From Lolium rigidum (Eukaryota; Streptophyta; Magnoliopsida; Poales; Poaceae): 64,000 bases of DNA. The stretch spans positions 249,442,510 through 249,506,509 of the forward strand of contig NC_061512.1 of the NCBI RefSeq assembly GCF_022539505.1, given 5' to 3'. Shown piece by piece: positions 1-10,196 of the stretch. A model generated the notes under the pieces. The model was not told the origin of the DNA. It did no database searches and saw only the letters and a program-made list of their open reading frames with translations. The position numbers and the translations under genes were made by a program. Numbering within the stretch: position 1 is the stretch's first letter; the number at the start of each line of letters is the position of its first letter.

Positions 1-904
1 TCCACAACCTTAGAACTTTCTCGTCACTGTCCCAGCATTTAATGGAGGCATGAACCCACTATCGAGCATAAATACTCCCTCTTGGAGTTAAGAGCAAAAA
101 CTTGGCCAGAGCCTCTACTAATAACGGAGAGCATGCAAGATCATAAACAACACATAAGTAATATATTGATAATCACCATAACATAGTATTCTCTATCCAT
201 CGGATCCCGACAAACACAACATATAGTATTACAGATAGATGATCTTGATCATGTTAGGCAGCTCACAAGATCCGACAATGAAGCACATGAGGAGAAGACG
301 ACCATCTAGCTACCGCTATGGACCCATAGTCCGGGGGTGAACTACTCACTCATCACTCCGGAGGCGATCATGGCGATGAAGAGTCCTCCGGGAGATGATT
401 CCCCTCTCCGGCAGGGTGCCGGAGGCGATCTCCTGAATCCCCCGAGATGGGATTCGCGGAGGCGGCATCTCTGGAAGGTTTTCCGTATCGTGGCTCTCGG
501 TACAGAGGGTTTTGCGACGAAGACTTTAAGTAGGCGGAAGGGCAACGCGGGGGGCCACACGAGGGCCCCACACACCGGGGCCGCGCGGCCGGGGCCCGGG
601 CCGCGCCGCCCTAGTGTGGCGGCGCCTCGTGGCCCCACTTCCTTTCCCCTTCGGTCTTCCGGAAGCTTCGTGCAAAAATAGGACCCCGGGCGTTGATTTC
701 GTCCAATTCCGAGAATATTTCCTTACTAGGATTTCTCGAAACCAAAAACAGCAGAAAACGACAAGACTGGCTCTTCGGCATCTTGTTAATAGGTTAGTGC
801 CGGAAAATGCATAAATACGACATATAATGTGTATAAAACATGTAGATATCATCAATAATGTAGCATGGAACATAAGAAATTATCGATACGTCGGAGACGT
901 ATCA
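1..904 (-). mobile_element. Gypsy LTR, partial (cut by the window edge)
   Basis: Read on the minus strand, an LTR begins at 904 with TGATACGTCTCCGACG, a start widespread in Triticeae Gypsy elements of the Sabrina/WHAM kind (family tentative). It runs leftward past the window edge. The flank at 905 is not a polypurine tract, so this looks like the 5' LTR of a minus-oriented element whose body lies to the left. It interrupts the CACTA fragment that begins at 905. The open frames at 337-873 are GC-rich LTR sequence, not genes. Confidence 0.75.
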
Positions 905-976
905 TCGAGCCTGCGCAGGAAGCGAGTCTACTAACACAATTGCGAAATCTGCTACTCTGGTATAAGGATTTCATAA

Positions 977-1984
977 AAAAATAAGGCCGGCAAAGAATAT
1001 ATTTATGAGGAAGTTAGAGAGGAGCATCACTTCAAACATTACTTTGTACAAGTTCATATGAGTGAATTGTTCCAGTTGTTCAATCTGCGCGAGCTCAACA
1101 AATCTCTCCTGAGTTGCTACGTTTTGTAAGTGATTTATTTCTATAATTAAATCTCTACCTCATCTCGTTCATTGCCTGCATTATATTATCCTAACTATAT
1201 TCTTGTGTACGCTATTATGCAGAATGAAGTTTGGGGAATGCAAAATAAAGAACATCCATGATGTTGGGTTCATTGACCCACATATCATTAATGGACATGT
1301 GCTACAAAATCACCCCCAAGACGTGGAGAGAGACTTATACAAGTTTCTTACAAACCAGGAACTCAAAAGTGAAATTCTATTTCCTTACCATTTTGGGTGA
1401 GTGTTTCTGTCCTGCGCATATTCTCTTTTGTTTACTCCATGTTATGTCTAATCGATGAGTTATGCATGACTGTACATGTAACGTGTCCGCAGGTTCCACT
1501 GAATTCTGCTAATAATTCAATTTGACAACTCCAGAGTTGAAGTCATGGACTCTCTGAATATGGACCCAAAGCATTGGTCCGGCATAAGAGCAATGCTGCA
1601 AAAGTAATTATTTTCAATCATTTGCGCACTATATCGGTCTCTTTCGTTTATTTCCTGATATTATATAACTAATAACTCCCTTGTTCATTTTCTTTGCCCT
1701 GCAGGGTTTGGAAACGGTTCAAGAAGAAAGTAACCGGTGAATTTAATGATCTGCTAACATTTAGAAGGTTAGCTAATGTTCCAACTCAGCCACTGGGGAC
1801 CAATCTATGTGGATACTATATTTGTGAGTTCATCCGGGGACAAACTTCTGAGCGGAGGGCTGAGGATATCAACTTGCGGAGGAGTGACTTGCGGGAGAAG
1901 CTTAATCCAGAAGTTCGCTTCTGGCCAATTCAAGAGGAATTAGAAGGATTTTTGATGAGGGACGTCCTCCATCCTAATGGATAG
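977..1984 (+). pseudogene. ULP1-like C48 cysteine protease of a CACTA element (broken)
   Basis: Four exons can be followed: about 977-1125, 1223-1396, 1493-1603 and 1705-1984, joined by GT/AG introns (GTAAGTG at 1126, GTGAGTG at 1397). Exon 2 has the family pattern VGFIDPHIINGHVL and ILFPYHFG. Exon 3 supplies the expected catalytic His (codon 1497-1499), but the next codon is TGA (1500-1502) where the family normally has Trp. Exon 4 has the Gln/Cys active-site region GTNLCGYYICEF. ULP1-like proteases cleave SUMO-type isopeptides and are common passengers of plant CACTA and Mutator elements. The 5' exons are missing because of the LTR insertion at 904. Not functional as read. Confidence 0.8.
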
Positions 1985-2264
1985 CACTATTACGAGGATG
2001 AAGAACTTCTAATGCCGTTAATTGTATATGGAAACTTGTTTGAAGTTATATTTGGTCACCCGAGATTGAATATTATATATTCCTCTTGAATTCTTCTTGT
2101 TTGAAATTTCAAACTTGTTTGAAATTGTATATTCATATGCATCAACGTGTAATGTGTATATACTAGCGTAGAATATGTGCACTGAAACTTCTTTGAAATT
2201 AAAATAAAAAACAAAATATAATATAAAAGAAATAAAAACACAACAAAAACAACCAGATTTAGGG

Positions 2265-2497
2265 GTTTAAACCCTAAACCTGCAGAGACCTTTAGTCCCG
2301 GTTGGTCACACCAACCAGAAATAAAAGTACTCCAACGCACGTCTGCAGCCCACGTGGATGGGCCTTTAGTCCCGGTTCATAAGCAACCGAGACTAAAGGG
2401 GGGGGGGGGCATTTAGTCGCGCATATTTAATCCCGGTTGCGAATCCGGGACTAAAGCCCATTACGAACCGGGACCGAAGCCCATTTTTCTACTAGTG
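2265..2497 (+). repeat. Subterminal repeats and 3' TIR of the old CACTA element
   Basis: Direct and inverted copies of (C)TTTAGTCCCGGTT and its complement AACCGGGACTAAAG fill the last ~230 bp, ending in ACTAGTG at 2491-2497. In CACTA elements such motifs bind the accessory transposase. A run of G at 2399-2410 interrupts them. Confidence 0.8.
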
Positions 2498-2843
2498 AGA
2501 GGTGGGTGTACGGCCAACAAGAGACACAAGTTCTGCGCGACGGTCGATCATGTTTTTTTGCGCAAAGTGAGCACCATCGGCATTGTCGATGCGGTAAGCG
2601 CACAACCAGCATCGTCCGGGCAATGTAAATGCCTTGACATGTCACCTAGGTCTAACATTTGTACGTTCAGGTGCCCAAACTTTGGAGTTCTTTAATGTAT
2701 CATGGGGCAAGGGGGCTACCACATGGTCTAGTGTTGGCTTGTGGTCAAGAACTATCCTTAGTGGAAGCTAGGTTATGCGACCTACACGAGCAACAATCAG
2801 AATGGCGGAGCCGGTGTGGGAGTAGCCATTGATGACGAAGACA

Positions 2844-3110
2844 AATGACCTTCCATCTCGACCAAGGGGCCACAAGTACACCAAGACCGATCTGAATCTT
2901 GATGTGTCATCCCTCACGTTGAGAGAGATCTTGAAGACAATGCTGGACGAGACATAACATGCCCTATCCAAGAGGGACTAGAGAAGCGGCGCTGGGAAAA
3001 GGATGCCACTGCCACCACTTTCATCGACCTCACCAAACAGGCCATAGATCATGTTCGCCGACTTGATCATCATGGATCCTGATCAAAGGGCATGGTTCGA
3101 GAAGAAGCAG
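2844..3110 (+). pseudogene. Decayed NAM-associated C-terminal domain gene fragment
   Basis: Forward-strand pieces read RPRGHKYTKTDLN, LTLREILKTMLDE, then LEKRRWEKDATATTFIDLTK and finally IMDPDQRAWFEKKQ. These motifs, in this order, are typical of the no-apical-meristem-associated C-terminal domain found in Harbinger ORF1-like and 'glutathione S-transferase T3-like' plant proteins. A TAA stop and frame changes separate the pieces, and the N-terminal Myb-like part is not recognisable upstream (2498-2843). Either a remnant of a Harbinger-type accessory gene or a captured host-gene piece. It lies between two CACTA ends, not inside either. Confidence 0.55.
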
Positions 3111-3418
3111 GCATCATGCACAAACGTGACGCGTCATTGCCCACATCTACCCTACTTTGCTTCATTTTAGTCATACTTGCGTCCCTTTTGTAACTTGATT
3201 ACGTGCGTACTCTTTATTTGCACTTTGTGATTAACTACATTAACCATGTTACGAGCCACTATTTTCGTTGTTTGTATACTTCGGCTCATGTATTGACATT
3301 TTTTTGGGTGAATTTGGTTGAAAAAAAAATACCGGCCTCGACGGACAAAATGTGTCGGGCCATGGCAATGAGGTCAATTTTGTGTCCACGACCAGACGCA
3401 AAGGGCGGCAGCGATGCC
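3111..3418. other. Unassigned spacer left of CACTA-1
   Basis: No coding frame, TIR or repeat recognised. The open frame starting at 3203 only runs into the CACTA subterminal repeats. The last three bases (CTA, 3419-3421) are the target-site duplication of CACTA-1. Confidence 0.5.
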
Positions 3419-3439
3419 CTACACTACGGGAAAAGAAGA

Positions 3440-3920
3440 CGCTGCCGTACGGAGCTTTGGACGGCAAAGAGGCCTATACGCACGGCAACGGCTTTGCCGT
3501 GCGTGCACTCACGGCAAAGTTTGCACGGCAAATACTTCGACGGCAAAGCCACCTTTGCCGTGCGCATGCAAGGAATGCACGGCAAAGCCCTTTGCCGTGC
3601 GTCGCCATCTCTGCCGTGCGCTGCCAACGCTGCCGTGCGATCCCTCTTTGCCGTGCGCTGCCAACGCTGCCGTGCGCCATTGCTTTTCCGTGCGCCGAAG
3701 TTCTTTGCCGTGCGCCCGGCGTTGCCGTGCGCAACATTCGCTGCCGTGCGAAGCTTTGCCGTGCGGCCTTGCGCTGCCACGCACGGGAAAGGCCCATACA
3801 GGCACGCCCCAGGAGCTCCCAGGAGCACAGTTGGGCGACACGTGGCCCCTTTGCCGTGCGTGTGCGCACGGCAAAGAGACCAAATGTCCTTTGCCGTGTG
3901 CACACACACGGCAAAGGGGC
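3440..3920 (-). repeat. 3' subterminal repeat block of CACTA-1 (TTTGCCGTGC motif)
   Basis: Dense copies of CTTTGCCGTGCG and its complement CGCACGGCAAAG in both orientations, often in facing pairs that could fold. Similar TTTGCCG-type motifs are seen in grass CACTA ends and are the likely binding sites of the accessory transposase. All long open frames here (3203-4111, 3352-4016, 3424-3951) are by-products of the repeat. Confidence 0.88.
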
Positions 3921-4237
3921 CTGATTTTTTCATTTTTTTGCTGTTTTTCAATTATCCCTGCATTTCAAATATTGCATTTCACAAATATAGCATATATAAC
4001 ATATATATCAACATAAGATCACCAAACACATCAACAACACCACAAATACATCGAGGCCACATAGTTCATGCATACAATCCGTTACATAGAGATCACATCG
4101 AGCACACATAGTTCATGCATAACAATGTCCATTATTACAATCCATTACAACGACGACGAGTGCACGAAGACCATGCCATCAACCTTGTCCTCCTCCGCTT
4201 CCGCCGGCCTCATCGTCATTTCCTTGTGACATATAAT

Positions 4238-6513
4238 CTATAAGCATGTTGATGGAATGAACATTTCATTTGCATATTGAACACTTGAACAAGTAGCGGG
4301 TTGGGCACAAGAGGACTCACCGCGGTTCATGCTCCGGATGATGTTCAAGTTGTTCACGGTGACAGGTGTCCCCGGGGTCTGAGTGGGCGGTGGCGGCATC
4401 CACGCCATGGAGTAAGGTGGAGGAGCAGCAATACTCCCCGGTGGACTAGACAGAACCATCTGGCTCATCAGCCAGCTCATCTGTGCCTGCTGCTGCATCA
4501 TCTGCTGCTGCTGTTGCATCTGCTGCATCATCTGTATCTGCTGCTGCTGGTACTCCAGAATCTGCTGCTCCATGTGCGCCCTTTGCTCCTGGGCCGCCTG
4601 CTCCTTCGCTGCCATCTCCTCCTACGTTGTGTTGCCGCGATGTCATTAACATTTCAATGGAAAGCATGTAAAGGAAATGTAGAGGCTCGAGGAAGAACAT
4701 ACCCGTAACCGCTCGACAGCTAGATCCGAAGCCCGTGGCCGGGGCTCTACCTTAGGCTGGCCGCTCTTACGACCACGACGGATCTGGCGGAGAGAGGGAA
4801 CCTTCGCTGGGTCGACGCACCCGTCACCAAACCATAGGCGGCCATGCTTCAAGCCTTCTCCCGCAAGCACCGCGACCTCGAGGTCAAAGTCCTCGGCCTC
4901 CGGGTTGGCGTCCTCGCCGTACTTCTGCTTGAACTTGGAGACATACGACGTGCACTGGGTCTCGCATTGCGGGTTAACCCACACGGACCCCGTCTCAGGA
5001 TCAGGCGTCTTCCTTTGCTTCATCTTCTTTAGCACGGCAAAGACGTTAGGCTTCGCTCCTGTCCTGACTTCCTGCAAAAGAGAACATGTAATCAAGTGAA
5101 GTGGCACACCCTTGCGGAGTTAACAAATATATAACATGAATTCAAAGAATGAAGGAACCATTAATTTGCTCACCTCGTTCTGCGGGTGAAGATAGAGGGG
5201 ATGCTGCCTTGGATATGCGATCCACCTCGCATCTCTGCCCGCTTCTTCTTGCCCTCCTCGTGCTTCTTGAGGTAGCGGGGGCATGTCCACCACATGACCA
5301 TCGCAAGAAAGCACCTCTCGTCGTTGCCGACGTGCGAGGAGGGTTCTACACGCACAAGATAAACTCATTATGGTAAAATAAACTACATGGCGATAAAGCA
5401 AATCAATAACACATAAATGCAAATACCTGCATGTATCTGCCACGGCTGCATGAGCGTGTCGCGAGCGTCCTCCTTAGTCATGTGGACGAAGCGGTCGGCG
5501 TGCCGGTCGCGGACGCATTGAACACGTGCCTCGTAGTGCATGCCGGTCACCCTCTTCCTTGCAAGCTGGTGTAGGACATCATCGCACGCATTCTCCTTGC
5601 CCTCGGCCCTCTTGAAGTATTTACGCAACCATGCACATAGGTAAAACAAGGGGCATTAGTGCAATTATTGTGAACCAAGGAGAGTGTATGAATGGTAAGA
5701 AGTCAAAAGTCACGTACCCAGAATTTGGCAACAACCAAATCCGCCGCGGTGCCGCGGCCCATAGGATCTTCCACGAGGCTGTAGTGCGCCCACCTCCAAG
5801 CTACGTCGCAGCCACCAGTAGGGAAATTGACTATCCCAGGGAAATACCATCTAAGTAGGACCCCAAGGATGTTCGAGTACCCACGTGGCGGTCTCTGCGA
5901 CGGGTCATCATACTTGAACGAGCTGCACCATGAAACGACAACATCAATATGTATGTGATAATAATTTTGATAATGACAAAATTGCGATAACGAAATGCCA
6001 AAAATTAACATGTACCTCCTTCCATAGGGCACTAGAACAACGTGCACGTAGCGCCGATCCTTCGGCGCGGGGAGCTGTGTTATCCCACGCCGATATGGCT
6101 TCCTATCACGTGGCCTCGGCCTCTCCACAGCTGGAACGTACTGGTAATCCGCCGGCTCTACCCAATCTAGGCTTTGATCAGGATCGAACACTAAGTTCCC
6201 CAACCCCTCATCCTCCGAGAGGTCCTCCTCGTCCCCCTCCTCCTCCTGGTCCTCCCCACCCCGCTCCTCCTCCTGGTCCTCCCCACCCCCGTGGTGCCCC
6301 TGGTCCTCCTCCTCGTCATCATCATCGGCTGCGGGAGGAGGGCTAGGACTAGGAGTGAGTACACGCGTCGCATTCTTCCTACGCGGCCGCGCTGTGGTAG
6401 CTACAGGAGGGGGGCTAGGAGGGGGGTACTAGCTCGGCCCCGCCTCGAAGTCCCTACACCTACCAAGTCCTTGAGCTTCTTTTTAAGACCGCCACCCTTT
6501 TTTTTGGCGGCAT
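4238..6513 (-). pseudogene. TNP1-like gene, plant transposase (En/Spm) family, of CACTA-1
   Basis: Probable exons on the minus strand: exon 1 from the ATG at 6513 to about 6017, then 5922-5718, 5622-5427, 5345-5174, 5071-4703 and 4621-4238. Exon 2 begins SSFKYDDPSQRPPRGYSNIL; exon 5 contains EDANPEAEDFDLEVAVLAGE and LRQIRRGRKSG, the conserved core of Transposase_24-type proteins; exon 6 is a Gln/Met-rich coiled coil (MQQQQQMMQQQAQ). Damage: an A-run just after the ATG puts the Gly/Lys-rich start out of frame; the exon 3 acceptor reads GCGT where CACTA-2 has GCAG; the end of exon 4 is one base out of frame with exon 5. The family protein binds subterminal repeats and aids transposition. Confidence 0.78.
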
Positions 6514-6979
6514 GCTTCAATCACCTGCAAACACAAATGAAGAGAGTGGTTTATTAGTACGCAATATTGTAAAGAGATAAATATTAGTGAAAGCAACAGA
6601 AATATAAGTAGATGAACATTAATGAAAGCAACAATAATGCAAAATGATGAACATTAATTAGTGGAAGCAACAAATAGCAAGCATAGAGTTCTCTCAAACA
6701 TAGCACGGAGTTCTTACAAATAACCTAGCTAGACAATCTCTATTACACGGAGTTATTACAAATAACCTAGCTAGCCTCACAATTACTACTACATAGATCA
6801 GTAGCTTCGTGTCGCCGTCCGTGATTGGACCGCGTGTCTCGTCATCGTCATCGGGCTCGGCGAACCAATAATCATCAATGAAACCTGGAGGTGGTCCATC
6901 TCGCATCGAGGTCAATCCCTGCTCCGAACGCCTCGAGCATACTCGGGTCTTCCGGGGCACAAACATCCTCGGCTTCATC
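6514..6979. other. Intergenic spacer between TNP2 and TNP1 of CACTA-1
   Basis: AT-rich sequence with short tandem-like copies (TAGCTAGGTTATTTGTAATAA on the minus strand, seen twice) that also occur in CACTA-2 at 61935-62010. The first exon and its upstream acceptor-like GCAG lie at its left end. No gene seen. Confidence 0.5.
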
Positions 6980-9846
6980 TTACGCATTGTCCCCATCCAT
7001 GCCCGCATCTTCTTGTTCATCGTCTACGACCATGTCATCGATAGTCGGCAGGGCGATTGTGAAATGCCGGGGAGCCCTTCTTCCTGATAGAACTCGACAC
7101 TATTTGCTGAGGGGTCTACGCGGCGGTAATCGTCCTTGTTTGGCGGGGCGGCCTATTGCGTGAAGGCACCGTCATCACAACATCCCATCCATGTAGACGT
7201 TTTGTCGGGTTTCTGCACGCGTACGGGAGATAGAATACTTGAAAGGCCTGGGTAGCCAAGATGTACACATCCTCTCCCTTATAAACAGAGTTCCTTTCAA
7301 CTTCGACCAACCCAATTGCAGGTCCGTTCTGTACGGCTTCGAGCCACTTGACTTGCCACCAAGCCCCACGAAGATGCTAAGCTTGGGTACTTCTTCATTG
7401 TTGGCGGCATTGTAACGGAGGACCAGGTTGTGCTTTGTGGGAATGTTGGGATCATAGTGCTTAGTGGTGAAGTTTGCCACCTCCACGTTCAGGACTGCCT
7501 CGGCTATGGATGCTTCGATCTTGCATTTATTGCCAGTCATTTGACGAAGCTTTTGTGTTTCTCTCTCGGGACCAAACTGCCAACGGCCCCAATTCGCCCC
7601 CCCTTTAAGCATTCCTCCGCGAGGTGCAGGATCATATGTTGCATCGGATTAAAGAACACTGGAGGAAAGATCTTCTCTAGATCGCAAAGCAACACGGGTG
7701 CCTCTTCATCCAGCTTCTCAATCACTTTAGTGTCTAACTCCCTAGCACAAATCTGGCGGAAGAAAAAACTCAACCTCGCTAGCACTCGCCAAGTCTTCTC
7801 AGGGACATAGCCTCGAATCATCACCGGCATTATCCGCTCAAGCCATATGTGGTAGTCATGACTCTTCATCCCTTGTACTCGCAATGTTTCAATGTTCAGA
7901 CCCCTCATCCAGTTGGCTGCGAACCCATCAGGGAAAAACAAGGAGTCCTTCATCCATTGGAAGACCTCCCTTTTTTGGGCCTTTGTGAGACAGAACGGAG
8001 CGTGTGGCTTAGTCCAAGTTTTTTTGGCACCATGAGGTGGCTGCATGTTCAACTCCGGCCTATTGCACCACATTTCTTGATCAATTCGAGCCTTTATGTT
8101 ATCCTTCGTCTTCTCGGTGTCCAGAATCGTGCTCCAAATGGCTTCACTGATATTCTTCTCGGTGTGCATTACATCAATGTTATGCGGGAGCTCGAGAAAC
8201 TCAAAGTAAGGGAGCTTCCATAAGCACGGCTTGTGAGTCCATTGGTGTGTCTCCCCATATCCCAAGAAACCATTCCCATCAGGGCTAGGCTTAAGAGCAT
8301 CTAACTTGGCCTTGATTTCCGTTCCGGTCTTCGGAATTGGCTTCGGGCCACAGACAACAAGGCCTTTCTTGAAGCTCTTTACATCACTCTTGTATGCATG
8401 CCTCCGCTCAAGGAACTGTCGAGCTTCATCAAAGCATGAATATTTGCCTCCCTTGTTTAGCCAGAAGAAAGTCACGGCCTGCACCGCACCGTGGGCAAGG
8501 CCACTTCCCATGTGTACACCACCCGCGGAACAAAGCACGTGGCTGGAAGGTCATGCGGGGACGTGTGGCACCAGACATACATATCGAAGTACTCCTTCTT
8601 TGATGCGTCATATGTTCGGATCCTGCGACCTTCCCAGCCACGAACCAAGTCATCCACCAGCGGTTCCGGTACACATTCATGTTCTTACCCGGGTATTTGG
8701 GCCACAGGATTATCATCGACACAAACATGTTCTCCGATCTCATGCGGACGCTAGGGGGAGGTTCATGGGAATAACAAACAACGGCCAACAACTATATACT
8801 GCAGCCGACATACCATATGGATTGAACCCATCGGTTGATATCGCAAGCCGCTACGCTCCTCGGGTCACCCGCTTTCGGTGGAAATTTCTTGACAAAGTTC
8901 TTCCATGCGGTACCATCCGACGGATGTATCATCTTGTCGGTGTATCTGTTTCCTTCCACGGCCCACCTCATCCGTTGGGCGGTATCCTCGGTCATGAAGA
9001 GCCGCTGGATCCTCGGTAGAGCTCGGAAGATAGCGGAGGATATTCTTGGCAACCGTGGTCCGCCTCTTCGACCATCACCATTGCGGTCTACCTCAAAGTA
9101 CCTAGAGGAATTGCATTTGATGCAATAATTTGTGTCGGCGTGCTCCTCTCTAAATAGCATGCATCCCTTTGGACAAGCGTGTATCTGCTGAGATGACATC
9201 TTAAGGTCACTGAGCAATTTGGTCGAATAGTAGAAGTTTTGCGGCAAGAGGTGCCCTTTCGGCAGAAGGCTGCCTACGATGACCAGAAGTTCATCGAACC
9301 CATCTCTCGCACAAGTTCCTATGGCACTTCAAGGCCATAAGGCGAGCGATGACATCTAGTTGGGTAACCTCTCGTATTTTCATGTAGGGGTTTACGCGAA
9401 GCAAACAGAGCCTCATAATACTCCTTTGTGTTTTCCTCCGGGTCCTCACTTGTCTCCGCATCCTGAGGTGTCTCCACCTCTACATGAGGGCTTTCGGGCA
9501 CATTACCATTAGCCAAGTTTTGTAAGCACCTATCAAAACCGGTGTCATATTCCCCCTAGGTTGAATCTGCCGCACCTCCTTCCTAGCACGTTTCTTTGCC
9601 TTTTCTCCATGGTAAGTCCAAATCCTGTAGGACGGTGTGAACCCAAACTTGATCGGGTGCATACTCATAGTTTCCTTGTCCTGTGCCTTTCGGTTAGCGC
9701 ACTTACTACAAGGGCACCAAACACATATAGGTCTGCTAGGGATGGCAAACGCCCTATCCACAAACTCGCTCGGTCTTTTCTCCCCATTCATCGGTATAGT
9801 TCCACCGGCGGATTCTGCCATCGTACATCCAGCCACGATTATCCAT
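6980..9846 (-). pseudogene. TNP2-like CACTA transposase gene of CACTA-1 (frameshifted, internally deleted)
   Basis: Starts at the ATG at 9846 (MDNRGWMYDG, transposase-associated domain, followed in another frame by a CPCSKCANRK cysteine motif). Next come a zinc-knuckle-like CPKGCMLF...NYCIKC, the catalytic-domain start (out of frame near 8840), the TNP2 core and DUF4218. Most of the DUF4216 region and an intron are missing: relative to CACTA-2, 646 bp are deleted at about 7317/7318. A frame break also lies soon after the ATG (extra A in the codons before FVDRAF). The last frame stops at a TAA (6982-6980). TNP2 proteins cut the element ends; this copy cannot make one intact protein. Confidence 0.85.
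7537..8538 (-). CDS. Longest surviving TNP2 reading frame of CACTA-1 (TNP2 core plus DUF4218)
   Basis: An uninterrupted 333-codon frame inside the TNP2 pseudogene. Residues ~20-60 carry the WLNKGGKYSCFDEARQFL segment, ~110-145 the signature LPHNIDVMHTEKNISEAIW, and ~230-310 the DUF4218 motif SHDYHIWLERIMPVMIRGYV with LARLSFFFRQIC. The family's conserved DVMH and HDYH motifs are intact. It lacks the N-terminal catalytic Asp region, so it could at most give a partial protein. The ATG is an arbitrary internal methionine; the real gene starts at 9846. Confidence 0.6.
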   Translation of the reverse strand: MLCSAGGVHMGSGLAHGAVQAVTFFWLNKGGKYSCFDEARQFLERRHAYKSDVKSFKKGLVVCGPKPIPKTGTEIKAKLDALKPSPDGNGFLGYGETHQWTHKPCLWKLPYFEFLELPHNIDVMHTEKNISEAIWSTILDTEKTKDNIKARIDQEMWCNRPELNMQPPHGAKKTWTKPHAPFCLTKAQKREVFQWMKDSLFFPDGFAANWMRGLNIETLRVQGMKSHDYHIWLERIMPVMIRGYVPEKTWRVLARLSFFFRQICARELDTKVIEKLDEEAPVLLCDLEKIFPPVFFNPMQHMILHLAEECLKGGRIGAVGSLVPREKHKSFVK

Positions 9847-9991
9847 CCTCTAATCAGCAACAAAACAGACGAACATAGCATTTATATATCAAATACGAAA
9901 TAAATGCATCATATATTTATTTATTTTACGCGTGCATCAACCTGAAACTCTACTAGGTGGGCTCCTAGCAGCCGCCGGATCCGTAGATTGA

Positions 9992-10162
9992 GTACGTTCT
10001 CCCAGCTCTACCCCGATCCGAGACAGAATTTCGGCGGCACCTCCCCGCTGCTCTCCCGATACACGTCTCGGCAAAAAGCCGAGAGGGGTGTGCATCCGGA
10101 GAACAACGGGGAGGCGCTACCGAAATCCTATCTCGGATCGGGGTAGAGCAGGGAGAACGTAC
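9992..10162. repeat. Conserved palindromic hairpin upstream of TNP2 (CACTA-1 copy)
   Basis: Left arm 9992-10072 and right arm 10078-10162 are imperfect inverted complements around an AAAAA loop. Arms begin and end GTACGTTCTCCC / GGGAGAACGTAC and meet at CTCGGC-AAAAA-GCCGAG. Another copy with the same arms and loop lies at 57901-58072 in CACTA-2, at the same place ~150 bp upstream of the TNP2 ATG. It could be an old fold-back MITE fixed in the family or a regulatory hairpin. Confidence 0.85.
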
Positions 10163-10196
10163 CCAACTACGCATCCGCCGGCTGTCCCGATAAATG

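Larger units (their letters stand above)
905..2497 (+). mobile_element. 3' terminal fragment of an older CACTA transposon
   Basis: The right end reads TTTTTCTACTAGTG, the complement of a CACTAGTAGAAAA terminal inverted repeat as in Caspar/Jorge-like grass CACTA elements. It is preceded by subterminal CTTTAGTCCCGGTT motifs and a ULP1-like protease gene, the usual 3' cargo of such elements. The left part was displaced by the LTR retrotransposon ending at 904. The terminal sequence differs from that of the two large CACTA elements in this window, so this is a different family. Confidence 0.85.

Noticed and set aside
337..873. Open frames in the first 900 bp
   Set aside because: They lie in GC-rich LTR sequence that recurs in grass Gypsy elements.
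3203..4111. Long open frames over the TTTGCCGTGC blocks (also 23502-24122 and 48181-48664)
   Set aside because: All three frames on both strands are open because of the repeat composition; no domain motif.
8306..9019. 237-residue plus-strand frame in CACTA-1 (and 59240-59755 minus in CACTA-2)
   Set aside because: Antisense shadow of TNP2, whose motifs are clear on the other strand.
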